From: Meandrina meandrites
Lineage: Eukaryota > Cnidaria > Anthozoa > Scleractinia > Meandrinidae
DNA length: 64,000 nt
Direction of reading: 5' to 3'
NCBI GenBank assembly: GCA_963693305.1
Contig: OY855903.1
Span: 27,275,455-27,339,454 of the forward strand
Shown here: positions 1 through 8,546 of the stretch, piece by piece
Layout of the letters: each line of letters starts with the position of its first letter
How positions within the stretch are numbered: the first letter of the stretch is position 1
Translations under genes and position numbers: made by a program
Notes under the pieces: model-generated
Told to the model about the DNA's origin: nothing
The model's input: only the letters and a program-made list of their open reading frames with translations
The model's database searches: none

Positions 1-73
1 TAAACTAGTGTGACTAGTGACTAGTGTAACTAGTGTAATAGTGTAACTAGTGTAACTAGTGTAATAGTGTAAA
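1..73. repeat. Short tandem repeat of GTAACTAGT-like units
   Basis: About eight imperfect copies of an 8-9 base unit (GTAACTAGT, alternating with GTAATAGT) fill the first 73 bases. This is a host minisatellite about 70 bases left of the Polinton insertion. No coding potential is seen. Confidence 0.75.
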
Positions 74-140
74 ACCATGCATATATTATTAACCTACGTA
101 CCGTTCTATCGTTTTCATTTACGGTTTATGGATAAGGATT

Positions 141-410
141 AGTAGTAATATCGGAGTCTGACTAAAACCACCTCGGGCGCACCCACATAATTTTACCTCT
201 TTCCGTGTGTACTACTAAGGGCCTTTATCAAACCACGCTCACAAAAGCTCGCGTGCCTTGATAAAGTCCCTGAGTAGTACACACGGAAAGAGGTAAATTA
301 TGTGGGAGCTGCTCGGTAGTTTTAGTCAGACTCCGATATTACTACTTGGAAGAAAAGAACAAACAAACGAGCCGCGGAACGTCTATTTAGAGGAACACAA
401 CAGTGAAGTA
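141..410 (+). repeat. Left terminal inverted repeat
   Basis: 270 bp, matching the reverse complement of 16283-16552 with a few differences, for example a C/T at the centre of the hairpin loop. It begins AGTAGTAATATCGG. Positions 141-346 form an imperfect palindrome whose two arms of about 90 bases both carry the AGTAGTAATATCGGAGTCTG and CCTCTTTCCGTGTGTACTAC blocks. The last 64 bases (347-410) are unique flank shared by both termini. The end is expected to serve as replication origin and integrase substrate. Confidence 0.96.
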
Positions 411-453
411 CAAACGTTCTAAATAATAAAAATTAAAAATATTTTTTCTACCT

Positions 454-459
454 TATATA
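454..459 (+). promoter_or_regulatory. TATATA promoter-like box before pPolB
   Basis: TATATA ends two bases before the ATG at 462. The same hexamer sits 2-20 bases before most start codons of the element, so it is probably the element's own promoter core rather than chance AT richness. Confidence 0.6.
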
Positions 460-461
460 CG

Positions 462-3400
462 ATGGACGAAATTGACCTCGAATCTTTGGAAGAAGAACTT
501 GCAAATCTTGATCCCGAAGATTTGCGATATTTATCAAAATTAATTGCAGAAGACACACCTACAATTCAAAGGGTAATAAACACTTTGCTGGATGAACCAA
601 TCCCAGAAGCCACAAAGAAAAAATTAAAAACCCCATTAAAACCATTAAAACCAATACCGAAACCACCACCCAGAAACAGAAAAAGAAACAGAAAAGAAAC
701 CATTTTGAAAATATTCGACCCCATCCCGCCGAACAAGGTGAAAACCGTGACAGATTATCAGAATGAGGTTCTGGACCTGTACCATGACACGGAATATGAG
801 GGTGTGGTAGAGGAGAGCGGGAGACGTTACAAGAGGTGGCGTTTTGTAGTGGGTCTAAACAAAGACCTCACACCCAGGTTCATCGAAAAGATAAGGGAGA
901 ACGTGGGAACATCGTTTTACATGAGGCACGCCTATTCGTATATTTTAGAAAACATTGAAGATGGGACTAGGCTTACTTATTACCAAAATAAGGGCTCCCC
1001 ATGGATGAAAACGTACGCAGACGCAGAAGAATGGATCAAGGCAAGGGAGGCGGTACGTTTGGACCCGGATAACACCGAAAGACCAGATACAAAGTGGATC
1101 TTTGAGTCGCATTTCAACGTAGATGTAAAGGTTGTGCTTGACCGCCAGCCATTGATGGGAACAGGACCCTTACCAGACTGGCTGCGTAAACAAGCAAACA
1201 CGGGGAGAAAACAAGCAATGGTGGCGCTGGACACCTATAGGGATAACCTGTGTTTATGGCGCTGTATCGCTGTGCACAAAGGAGCCAGACCAGATCGAAG
1301 TACAGAAGCAGCCCGAGATCTGGCCAAGAGTTTCTACAAACTTGAAACGATGCCAAATAGTTGGGTTGGGAAAACCTCATTGGATGAACTAGAAAAGGTA
1401 GAAATGCACCTGAACAAGGGCAAACCTTTCTCAGATTGGCTTGGGATAAGAGTTTATATGCCAGAGCGCATAGAAGATGAATTTGACACGGAAGCGCCAA
1501 TCGAGGTGGTATGGCATCTCACAAGAAACCCAGCGCCGCAGTTTAAAAATATTATGACAATCGGTGTTTTTAATGAGCACGCATTCTTGATAAAAGACAT
1601 AACAAAGTTAGCGAAAACTTATGAATGCATCCACTGCAAAGCAAGATTCACAAAGGCTTGCAACCTCCAACGTCACGTGGAAAGATGCGCCCAAGGTAAA
1701 ACAGTAACACACTGCCCCGGAGAGAAGGTCGAAGCGCCACAAACAGCATATCAGAAAGCGTTTTATCCAAAGCAAAAGGCCTCAAAAGAATCAATCCAAT
1801 GGTTGGAGTACGTGGCAAAACGCTGGAAAATCACCATTCACCACGCTGAATCAGGTCACGGAGGTGAAAGGTGGATAGAGAAAAGTCCAGTAGACGGGTA
1901 CAACCACGAAAGAAAGCTGGTGCTGCAGTATCACGGCTGTAGCTGGCACGGATGTCCGAGATGTTACCCAAATCGAGGGCAAATATTATCACACGGGACA
2001 AAGACGGCAGAAGATCTGTACCAAGCAACAAAGAAGAGAACAGCCCACCTAAGAAAGGCCGGATACAAAGTAATCGAGTGTTGGTCATGTCAGTGGCTCG
2101 TTCCAGGAGGTGCAGACAAATATGGTGAAGAACCATCAAAACCCCAAACAAAAAGCTATCCACACGCTATTCTGTATGACTTTGAGGCGTACGGAGACAA
2201 AAACCATCGAAAGGAACCAACAGGAAATCTCACGATTGAGAACAAACACATACCAATCTCAGTAAGCGTGGGCGACACATTGGAAACGGTCATCACACAA
2301 GATGGAAAACAAGCGCCGAAGGTAACCCACATCTGTGAAAAAAACCCCAAAGTGTTGGTTCAAAAGTTCATGGAAGAACTGAAAAGACGAGAGAAAAACA
2401 TCAGAGCAAAAGTGCGCGCAGAATTCATGCCGGCAGACATCGAGCTGATACCAAAAGATCAAAGGAAAAAAATAGAAGAATGGTGCGACCAGGTGCCAAC
2501 ACTCGGTTTCAACTCAGGAAGTTATGATTTGAACCTGATAAAGAATTACTTCGCGAAACAGCTCGCAGGTACAACCAACAAAGTGAGAGTGGCAAAGAAT
2601 GGGAGTAAAATCATGTTCTTACTCACGGACAGATTGCGTTTCCTGGACATAATCAACTACTTGGGCCCAGGAATCAGCTACGCGAAATGGGTGGAAGCGT
2701 ACGACTGCAAGGCAACAAAATCCTGGCTCCCGTACGAGTGGTTTGACAGCGCAGAAAAGCTGGATTACCCAGGATTGCCAGATTACCTGCACTGGTATTC
2801 GAAGCTTAAGAATGAGTACGTTCTAACACGGAAAGAATGGGAGGAATGTCAGAGACTGTTCAAAGAAAAAGGGATGAAAACCTTTAAAGACTGGCTAAAA
2901 TATTACAATAATCTGGATGTGGCACCCGGGCTTGAAGCGCTCCAAAAAATGAAAAACTTTTACATAGAGAAGGGGATAGACATAATGAAAGACGCAGTCA
3001 GCATACCGGGGGTGAGTTTGCATTACTTGCTAAAAGGTGCAATAGAACGCAAAGCGGAACTATATGCCCCAAGTAAAGAAGCATATGAGATGTTAAAAGG
3101 GGCGGTAGTCGGAGGGCCAAGTTTGGTCTTCACAAGATATCATGAAGCAGGTAAAACGCGGATAAGATCGCATCAACACCCAATCCCAAGGGATGGAGAA
3201 ATTATAACAGAAGCCCACGCGAAACTTTGTCAAAACATCCTCGGATATGACGCGAACGCGCTGTACCTCTCAACAATGCTGAGAGAAATGCCATGCGGAA
3301 AAGAAAGGGTTGTGCACTACACGGACGAGTACCAAGTAGATGCTGCCCCAATATTAACGCACAGATTAAAAGAAAAAAGCTGGTTCGGGTACGCAGAAGT

Positions 3401-4520
3401 GGACATAGAAATCCCAAACCACTTACACCAAAAGTTTGAAGAAATGTGCCCCTTCTTTCACAAAAAATCGGTACCGACCAAAGCCATTCCAAAGCACATG
3501 AAAAAATACTTGAGAGCAACAGGAAGAAAAGTGGTGGAGAAAAACAAGAAACTAATGGGGACGTTGTCAGCACAGCGGATACTTTTGTACGAGCCGCTGC
3601 TGCAATGGTACATAAACCACGGGGCAAAGATAACTAGAGTCTACCGGACGATCGACTACGAGCCGAAAGTAATATTCGAATGGTTCGTGAAAGAAGTCAC
3701 AGAAAACCGCCGTACAGGGGATGTGGACAAAAGCAAAGCACTATTGGCTGATATATTCAAACTTCTGGGAAACAGTGGATATGGGAAGCTGATAGAAGCG
3801 TTAGAGCGGCAAACAAACGTAATTTACACCAAAGATGAAAAGGTGGTGGACAGAGCATTGAGAAGCGCATACTTTTCAGACTTGGATGAGATTGGAGAAG
3901 CATATGAGTTAGAAAGTAGAAAAGCACGGATAACAATCAGACGCCCATTTCAGGTAGGAATAGCGGTGTATCAGCTAGCCAAGTTGAGGATGCTTGAATT
4001 TTACTACGACTTCTTGGATAGGTATCTTGACAGGAAAGATTTCGAGCTGATCCAGATGGATACAGACAGCAACTACCTCGCAATCTCAGGAAAGAGTCTG
4101 GAAGACATTGTGAAACCAGATATGAGAGAAGAATTCGAGAAAGAAAAAAAGAACTGGCTGGCATGGGACAAATGGAGCGGAAGAACGCCGGGACTGTTCA
4201 AAAAAGAATTCGAAGGGGAGCGGATGATCGCGCTGTGCTCCAAATGTTATTATACAGAGCATCTCACAGACAAAAACGAGGTGAAAAAGAAGAAACTGAG
4301 CTCAAAGGGGATGTCAAAGAGGCAAAACGAGATCAACTGGCACCGTTTCAAGGCAGCGCTAGATGGAAACAAAGACATGGCAACAAACCGCGGATTTCGG
4401 ATGCGGGACGGGAACATGGTAACATACGAGCAGGAGAAGCTGGGGTTGAGCGCATATTATGACAAAAGATGGGTGCTGCCAGACGGGATTCACACCGAAC
4501 CAATCGAATACCATATCTAG
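462..4520 (+). CDS. pPolB: Protein-primed family B DNA polymerase
   Basis: 1352 residues, copying the element genome with a protein primer. Visible from N to C: an acidic start and a Lys/Pro-rich linker (about 45-85); a DNLCLWRC segment near 260 typical of Polinton polymerases; a C2HC finger (Cys-x2-Cys-x12-His-x4-Cys) near 386-409; and a Cys/His-rich nuclease-like block with HGCSWHGCPRCY near 490-505 and GYKVIECW downstream. Next come the 3'-5' exonuclease motifs DFEAYG (about 572), FNSGSYDLN (about 683) and YNNLDV (about 815). Polymerase motif A is DANALYLS (about 929), motif B is LLGNSGYG (about 1100) and motif C is MDTDS (about 1197). All catalytic acids are present and there is no stop, so the gene looks functional. 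Its stop codon overlaps the integrase stop tail to tail within CTAG (4517-4520). Confidence 0.97.
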   Translation: MDEIDLESLEEELANLDPEDLRYLSKLIAEDTPTIQRVINTLLDEPIPEATKKKLKTPLKPLKPIPKPPPRNRKRNRKETILKIFDPIPPNKVKTVTDYQNEVLDLYHDTEYEGVVEESGRRYKRWRFVVGLNKDLTPRFIEKIRENVGTSFYMRHAYSYILENIEDGTRLTYYQNKGSPWMKTYADAEEWIKAREAVRLDPDNTERPDTKWIFESHFNVDVKVVLDRQPLMGTGPLPDWLRKQANTGRKQAMVALDTYRDNLCLWRCIAVHKGARPDRSTEAARDLAKSFYKLETMPNSWVGKTSLDELEKVEMHLNKGKPFSDWLGIRVYMPERIEDEFDTEAPIEVVWHLTRNPAPQFKNIMTIGVFNEHAFLIKDITKLAKTYECIHCKARFTKACNLQRHVERCAQGKTVTHCPGEKVEAPQTAYQKAFYPKQKASKESIQWLEYVAKRWKITIHHAESGHGGERWIEKSPVDGYNHERKLVLQYHGCSWHGCPRCYPNRGQILSHGTKTAEDLYQATKKRTAHLRKAGYKVIECWSCQWLVPGGADKYGEEPSKPQTKSYPHAILYDFEAYGDKNHRKEPTGNLTIENKHIPISVSVGDTLETVITQDGKQAPKVTHICEKNPKVLVQKFMEELKRREKNIRAKVRAEFMPADIELIPKDQRKKIEEWCDQVPTLGFNSGSYDLNLIKNYFAKQLAGTTNKVRVAKNGSKIMFLLTDRLRFLDIINYLGPGISYAKWVEAYDCKATKSWLPYEWFDSAEKLDYPGLPDYLHWYSKLKNEYVLTRKEWEECQRLFKEKGMKTFKDWLKYYNNLDVAPGLEALQKMKNFYIEKGIDIMKDAVSIPGVSLHYLLKGAIERKAELYAPSKEAYEMLKGAVVGGPSLVFTRYHEAGKTRIRSHQHPIPRDGEIITEAHAKLCQNILGYDANALYLSTMLREMPCGKERVVHYTDEYQVDAAPILTHRLKEKSWFGYAEVDIEIPNHLHQKFEEMCPFFHKKSVPTKAIPKHMKKYLRATGRKVVEKNKKLMGTLSAQRILLYEPLLQWYINHGAKITRVYRTIDYEPKVIFEWFVKEVTENRRTGDVDKSKALLADIFKLLGNSGYGKLIEALERQTNVIYTKDEKVVDRALRSAYFSDLDEIGEAYELESRKARITIRRPFQVGIAVYQLAKLRMLEFYYDFLDRYLDRKDFELIQMDTDSNYLAISGKSLEDIVKPDMREEFEKEKKNWLAWDKWSGRTPGLFKKEFEGERMIALCSKCYYTEHLTDKNEVKKKKLSSKGMSKRQNEINWHRFKAALDGNKDMATNRGFRMRDGNMVTYEQEKLGLSAYYDKRWVLPDGIHTEPIEYHI

Positions 4521-5518
4521 TTTACATTAGTTGGGGGTAATTGTGTGTTTGGAGGCACAACAAGCAGTTCTTCACGTACAAAACCACGCTTAGGTCCGTC
4601 GCGCAAACAGTAGAGAACAGGTTGATTCGGTTTGGTAAAAGAACGTTCAAGGTTAAAGACATCTAAAGACCAGATTGGATCAGTGGCTCTTTTTGCCCCA
4701 CCTTCAAGCTCACCAGGTTCGTACAAATACCGAACCAAAACGTTGGATGGGAGCTTTTTTTCATTTTCTCCAACAGGTCTCAAATATTTAGTTGACGGTT
4801 CTGCATAAACATTTTTTTTCTTGATTGCAACAGCAGGTTTCATACCTATCAATCGAGTAACTTGGTTGTTCAGAGCAGAAACAACTTTGGGAAGCCTTTT
4901 TACCCACTCAGTAGACCGCAAACCCTCAGGTGAACGCATTTCAACCGCGTACTGGTGGCCAAACAAACGCTCAGCCAAGGTACGATTGAAACGTTCAACA
5001 ATAGCTTGGTCTCTATGAATTTCAGGGTGGCCACGTCTGATAGAAGTTTTGTGATTTTCCATTTCTTTTGTAACAGCGCCCATAAATTCACGCCCAGGAT
5101 CAACTTGCAACATCTGCGGCCATTTCAGAGGTCCACGTGTATAAATTGTGTTAAAAGCTTTGGCAACCTCATCAGAGTTTTTAGAAGTTAAAGGCTGAGC
5201 TTCTTTGAATCTGCTGGCAACATCAACAACGGTAAGCGCGTATTTGTAAGTTTTAGCAACTGAGTTGCTATCCACTTTGTCATGTGGCAGAAAAAGAAGA
5301 TCTGCCTGGTGTACTTTGTTGGGTGTAGGTACATCGAATTTTAGACGAGGAATGTAGCGCGGTGCGGGGAGGTAAATCTGCCAGAGCGCTTGTTTGAACA
5401 ACCATTCTTTGGCAACAACTTCAGGAACCTTTGCAGCGGCCGCTAATTTTTTAATGGCAGAGATACCTTTCCAGTAACCCTGCGGGCTGTAATAACGCCG
5501 CTCCAATTTTTTATCCAT
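4517..5518 (-). CDS. INT: Polinton integrase, RVE (DDE) family
   Basis: 333 residues, inserting the element into host DNA. The N-terminal helical part has RRYYSPQGYWKG followed by the WQIYLPAPR block usual in Polinton integrases. The catalytic core shows Asp73 (HQADLLFLP), Asp140 (QVDPGREF) and Glu175 (QAIVERFNRT); the last two are exactly 35 residues apart, the classic D,D35E spacing. The C-terminus (NQPVLYCLRD, RGFVREELLVVP) resembles the SH3/chromo-like tail of the family. Transcription converges on pPolB with a 4-bp overlap of stops, and diverges from the 5547 gene across a gap of under 30 bp holding TATATA. One interspersed palindrome (5255-5270) lies inside the coding region. Confidence 0.97.
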   Translation of the reverse strand: MDKKLERRYYSPQGYWKGISAIKKLAAAAKVPEVVAKEWLFKQALWQIYLPAPRYIPRLKFDVPTPNKVHQADLLFLPHDKVDSNSVAKTYKYALTVVDVASRFKEAQPLTSKNSDEVAKAFNTIYTRGPLKWPQMLQVDPGREFMGAVTKEMENHKTSIRRGHPEIHRDQAIVERFNRTLAERLFGHQYAVEMRSPEGLRSTEWVKRLPKVVSALNNQVTRLIGMKPAVAIKKKNVYAEPSTKYLRPVGENEKKLPSNVLVRYLYEPGELEGGAKRATDPIWSLDVFNLERSFTKPNQPVLYCLRDGPKRGFVREELLVVPPNTQLPPTNVN

Positions 5519-5539
5519 TTAAATAATTATGCGCGATCA

Positions 5540-5545
5540 TATATA
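5540..5545. promoter_or_regulatory. Shared TATATA box between integrase and divergent gene
   Basis: TATATA is its own reverse complement. It lies 1 base before the ATG at 5547 (+) and about 21 bases before the integrase ATG at 5518 (-), and is the only such motif in the gap. Bidirectional use is inferred. Confidence 0.5.
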
Positions 5546-5546
5546 C

Positions 5547-6053
5547 ATGGATACAAAACTTCGCGTACCTAACCCTCACAGGCAACAACTGGAAAAAATG
5601 TTGTTGGAAGAGCAGGAAGCGTTAATAAAAGAAATCAAACCCGAAAAAGATCTTGACTTTTACTCATGGGAACCCCCACTGCCGGATGAGCCCCACGAAG
5701 AGATGAGACACCACCTCAAATTATGGTATTTACTTGCGGTACTAAAAAAAGTCGGCATTTCTGTAGATCAGGTCGGTGACAATATGGGGCTGACCTTTTT
5801 GGGTAATGTCATTCACCAATTCAAGCGGAATCAGCAACTGAGTTGCTACCCCGGATCGTGTAACTACGTTTGTTTTTTATACAACTATTTTCAAAAGGTC
5901 TCATCAATCGATTGGCCGGCGAAAAATGCAATACTGGGAAAGCTCACGAAAAGATTGCCGAAGATGGTACAAACCAGAAATAAAGCCGAAAAAAGTTTTA
6001 ACGAATGGTGGTTAGAGGCAAACACCCCACCATTAAACAGAAGCTGTCTTTGA
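5547..6053 (+). CDS. Hypothetical Polinton protein, 168 aa
   Basis: A longer reading is possible from an ATG at 5529, but the TATATA box at 5540-5545 would then be inside the gene, so the second ATG is preferred. The protein is charged and largely helical by composition, with a Glu/Lys-rich start and a SWEPPLPDEP segment. A hydrophobic stretch (LWYLLAVLKKVG) follows, and a short cysteine-containing part (SCYPGSCNYVCFLYNYF) lies in the second half. That part overlaps a dispersed palindrome at 5833-5848. The last 21 bp overlap the end of the convergent membrane-protein gene. I do not recognise a domain. The position beside the integrase suggests an accessory gene of replication or integration, but that is only context. 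Confidence 0.75.
   Translation: MDTKLRVPNPHRQQLEKMLLEEQEALIKEIKPEKDLDFYSWEPPLPDEPHEEMRHHLKLWYLLAVLKKVGISVDQVGDNMGLTFLGNVIHQFKRNQQLSCYPGSCNYVCFLYNYFQKVSSIDWPAKNAILGKLTKRLPKMVQTRNKAEKSFNEWWLEANTPPLNRSCL
5833..5852. repeat. Dispersed palindrome AGCAACTGAGTTGCTA (copy 2)
   Basis: AGCAACTGAGTTGCTACCCC; 15 bases are a perfect inverted repeat around the central G. Related copies are at 5255-5270, 10422-10440 and 12449-12469, all in the same plus-strand orientation but inside genes of both orientations and in different frames. Confidence 0.7.
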
Positions 6054-6551
6054 TGTTCTGTTAACCTTTACCCCACCGTCAGTGTGGTTTGAAAAACGGA
6101 GTTTTGTCTTTGCAGTAGTAAAGCTGTTGTACTTTTTGATAATATCTTGGTACTCACTGTCTGAGATTTTACCATCTTCAAGAGCGGTCGATATGAGAGA
6201 GTTGATTGAGCTCAGCGTAGCTTCAGCCAAAGTTTGTATTTTTTCGTGTTTTTTCGCTTTACGCAGGAAAAATTTGACGGTGACGATGGAGGAGGTTGAC
6301 ACCAATGAAAACAAGGTGGCAGTTGCGATTAAAGGGGCGCCAACAACAACGCCAACCACAGAAAGCGAAGCGGCCAGCCCAGAGCCTGTAAGAATGGTAG
6401 CAACTCCACCTGTTAACGCACATACTGTTTGACACCGCGTGTGCCACCGTTTGAATTTGGCTGAGGTTTGGTAGTAATGCACCAACTGGTTTTCAAGATT
6501 TTTTTTTATCATTTCTATTTCAGCCCGCCGGAATTTTGTTGCAGAATCCAT
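6033..6551 (-). CDS. Predicted small membrane protein, 172 aa
   Basis: The N-terminal 40 residues are charged and probably helical. Residues 42-95 form a glycine/alanine-rich hydrophobic region long enough for two transmembrane helices (CALTGGVATILTGSGLAA, then VVGVVVGAPLIATATLF), followed by the basic FFLRKAKKHEK. The C-terminal half is soluble, with a helix-forming DGKISDSEYQDIIKKY stretch that could resemble an EF-hand-like helix pair, though no clear calcium loop is seen. A TATATAT box lies five bases before the ATG. The function is unknown; proteins of this layout are common in animal Polintons and could act at a membrane during entry or exit, which is inference. Confidence 0.82.
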   Translation of the reverse strand: MDSATKFRRAEIEMIKKNLENQLVHYYQTSAKFKRWHTRCQTVCALTGGVATILTGSGLAASLSVVGVVVGAPLIATATLFSLVSTSSIVTVKFFLRKAKKHEKIQTLAEATLSSINSLISTALEDGKISDSEYQDIIKKYNSFTTAKTKLRFSNHTDGGVKVNRTSKTASV

Positions 6552-6555
6552 TTCT

Positions 6556-6562
6556 TATATAT
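6556..6562 (-). promoter_or_regulatory. TATATAT box before membrane-protein gene
   Basis: Lies 5 bases upstream of the ATG at 6551 (read on the minus strand), matching the spacing at other genes of the element. Confidence 0.5.
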
Positions 6563-6576
6563 GTGTTAAAAATATT

Positions 6577-7434
6577 TTAGTCGCAATATTGGTTATGCCA
6601 TTTCCCATTTTTATATACAATCTGATTACATGGTCCAGTTGTATTTTTAGGGTGCGTCCAAAACTTTTTGCTGAACAGACCGGTTTTCTTGTTAAAGGCA
6701 CCTTTTGCGATGGCACCACTCCAATACTTTTTAAACAAATCCTTATCACCCCCTGTGACAGCCATGATTGCAGCAGCCACATCTTGAGCCGGTTGAAAGC
6801 CTGGAATCTTTTCGCCGATATTTTTATTGATCGTTTCACCAACACCCAAACCCACTTTTTGCTTCGAGCTGATTGCGTTGCGCGCCGCGGCATGACCCCA
6901 TTGCCGTTTGTTTTTGGGAATAGCGTCAAGCGCCTTCACCATTTTTTTGTCAGCAGCGTGTTTGCAGCCTTTCTCATTTTTCTTACCTGCACAGACGGCA
7001 TAATCAACATCATGCTGCATTGAAACCGCGTCTGTGGCGCCTGTGGGTTGCTGGTATATCTTCAAGATCTTCCCCGTTTTGGGGTCGTAAGAAAGCTGTT
7101 TTTCAAGGGGATTGTATGGTCCTGTGTAGTTATGACCAGGAAGTGTCCACCCCTTTTTTGGCTTAGGCAGCTTGCCTATAGCTTTATGCAAATCAAAAGC
7201 CCCACCACGTTGGTAAAGAGGGTTTGTTGGGTCATCTACTCGATTACCCGCATAAATTCTCATATCATAATTACCACCACTTTGCGTTTTATTAGAAACG
7301 AATCGTGTCTTGGTAATGCCACAACTTGCGCATTTTACTTTAAGCAGCCTTCTACCATTTTTTGTGGTAGTGATTTTTTCACTTCCCGGTACGTTGGGTG
7401 TGAAACGCTTTTCCTTCACGCAGTATACCTCCAT
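6577..7434 (-). CDS. Phospholipase A2-domain protein (parvovirus VP1-like)
   Basis: 285 residues. The start at 7434 is chosen because a TATATAA box (7441-7447) directly precedes it and because the paralogue downstream starts at the same point; an ATG at 7491 is also in frame. Residues 1-50 are a short module with Cys5, Cys35 and Cys38 (YCVKEKRF, KCASCG) resembling the DUF5679 zinc-ribbon, but with one usual cysteine replaced by Glu. Residues 97-165 carry the PLA2 signature: calcium loop YTGPYNP (103-109), catalytic His141-Asp142 in MQHDVDY, Cys148, Cys157 and Asp162. In parvoviruses this enzyme hydrolyses endosomal phospholipid during entry; a similar virion role is likely here. The C-terminal 100 residues are basic and unassigned. 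Confidence 0.92.
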   Translation of the reverse strand: MEVYCVKEKRFTPNVPGSEKITTTKNGRRLLKVKCASCGITKTRFVSNKTQSGGNYDMRIYAGNRVDDPTNPLYQRGGAFDLHKAIGKLPKPKKGWTLPGHNYTGPYNPLEKQLSYDPKTGKILKIYQQPTGATDAVSMQHDVDYAVCAGKKNEKGCKHAADKKMVKALDAIPKNKRQWGHAAARNAISSKQKVGLGVGETINKNIGEKIPGFQPAQDVAAAIMAVTGGDKDLFKKYWSGAIAKGAFNKKTGLFSKKFWTHPKNTTGPCNQIVYKNGKWHNQYCD

Positions 7435-7440
7435 CCTTCC

Positions 7441-7447
7441 TATATAA
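7441..7447 (-). promoter_or_regulatory. TATATAA box before PLA2 gene
   Basis: Seven bases before the chosen ATG at 7434. It lies in the 28-bp gap after the stop of the upstream gene and so decides the start. Confidence 0.55.
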
Positions 7448-7462
7448 TTAGCAAAAATCATT

Positions 7463-8089
7463 TCAACTTTGGGCCGCTGTGTGACACCCACCTTTCATCT
7501 TTGGGGTGCGGGGTAAACCCCGCCCTGGTATCATATCTTTTGGTCTTAATCTGTTTGAGGCTTTAGTCAACAAATCCCCAGACAAAGCATCAATTGTGTA
7601 ATTAACAGCTTTTCTCGCGATTGGTTTGGCTTTATTGGCTAACTTCTTCTGATACTCTGGTTGTCTCAGAAACTCGCTTGCAAAGTATCTTCCTTGTTTC
7701 ACACCTTGCTTTGCTAAATAAGGAACTCCGTACTCAAAGAAAGCTTCAGCGGCTGTATTTCCAACTGTATCAAATACTCCACTTCCACTAGGGGTGTGGG
7801 GACCCCCCACTACTCCACCTCCAAACATTCTTTTTTCAGCGCGGGCAAGTTCTTTTCTCTTCTTTTTGGGTAAACCCCTTCTGGTCCACTTAAATATTGG
7901 ATCCAAAATATTACCTCCTTCTTGAGCAGCACCATTTTGTGTTTTATTAGAAACGAATCTTGTCTTGGTAATGCCGCAGCTAGCACATTTTACTTTAAGC
8001 AGTCTTCTGCCGTTTTTTGCGGTTGCAAATGTTTCACTTCCCACCACATTGGGTGTGAAGCGCTTTTCTTTCACACAGTAAACATCCAT
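7463..8089 (-). CDS. Basic virion-associated protein with duplicated zinc-ribbon-like module
   Basis: 208 residues from the ATG at 8089 (an in-frame ATG three codons earlier is possible). Residues 1-51 are nearly identical to the start of the PLA2 protein (YCVKEKRF, then GRRLLKVKCASCG), so the module was copied between neighbours. Residues 66-88 are strongly basic (RRGLPKKKRKELARAEKR). Two sites fit the adenovirus protease consensus (M/I/L)-x-G-G-x: MFGG-G at 88-92 and MKGG-C at 198-202. The central part (110-175) looks helical and weakly amphipathic. The location next to the protease and the two sites suggest a pVI- or core-like precursor; this is inference, since I recognise no whole-length homologue. 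Three dispersed GGGGTAWACCCC-type palindromes lie in linkers of this gene. Confidence 0.82.
   Translation of the reverse strand: MDVYCVKEKRFTPNVVGSETFATAKNGRRLLKVKCASCGITKTRFVSNKTQNGAAQEGGNILDPIFKWTRRGLPKKKRKELARAEKRMFGGGVVGGPHTPSGSGVFDTVGNTAAEAFFEYGVPYLAKQGVKQGRYFASEFLRQPEYQKKLANKAKPIARKAVNYTIDALSGDLLTKASNRLRPKDMIPGRGLPRTPKMKGGCHTAAQS
7508..7523. repeat. GC-rich palindrome GCGGGGTAAACCCCGC
   Basis: A perfect 6-bp-arm inverted repeat with loop TAAA inside coding DNA. Relatives are at 7790-7810, 7867-7878, 10591-10610 and 11971-11985; all contain a GGGG(T)A..CCCC core and the same plus-strand orientation. Confidence 0.6.
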
Positions 8090-8090
8090 C

Positions 8091-8546
8091 CTATACATTA
8101 TGTGTAAAATAATCCTTCACCACAGCCTCGTTGGCGCGCGTATTTTCAGAAAACATGCTCAAAATATCTCGAAACGACCGTCCTTTGTTACGCTCATTCA
8201 GGAAAAGCAAACAGTAGTAGCCGCAGCGCACACTGGATTCCCACTGAAGCTGGTTGTCATTCCGAAGAAAGGTCTGTTTGCCCTCGAGAATCAACTCTAT
8301 TTCCCATTCTGCGGGTGGAGGTAAACCGAAAGAGTCAAAATATTCAGTTCCATCCCAGCAGCATACCCAATGGGTGCCTGGCCCTCCAAGATCATCCATG
8401 TTGATTATACAAGGGGAGTGGTTTTTCACGTGGATCTCGTCTCTCGCAAATATACCTTTGATGGGGATTTTCAAGTATTGGCACCATCGCTGCAAGTCAT
8501 AATCAGTTAAGGGGACATCAACGAAGGCGGGCTTTTTTTTGATCAC
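8091..8546 (-). CDS. PRO: Adenain-type cysteine protease; frame lacks an upstream ATG
   Basis: 151 codons are open; the catalytic set of the adenovirus maturation protease family is complete: His59 (GTHWVCCW), Asp71 (YFDSFG), Gln101 and Cys108 (Q-x6-C followed by GYYC). The Gln-to-Cys spacing of seven equals that of adenain. The N-terminal DLQRWCQYLKIPIKGIFARDE matches the family start, so the domain is whole. However, the frame opens after a TAG, its first codon is GTG, and the first ATG is codon 50, inside the domain. The reading frame overlaps the upstream gene by 29 bp, where a run of eight A (T8 on the plus strand, 8533-8540) lies. Translation could need a ribosomal shift, splicing, a non-ATG start, or the run may hold an indel. 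Known role: cutting capsid precursors. Confidence 0.88.
   Translation of the reverse strand: MIKKKPAFVDVPLTDYDLQRWCQYLKIPIKGIFARDEIHVKNHSPCIINMDDLGGPGTHWVCCWDGTEYFDSFGLPPPAEWEIELILEGKQTFLRNDNQLQWESSVRCGYYCLLFLNERNKGRSFRDILSMFSENTRANEAVVKDYFTHNV

Noticed and set aside
7435..7491. Longer PLA2 protein starting at 7491
   Set aside because: It overlaps the upstream gene and the TATATAA box; the paralogous module starts at 7434.
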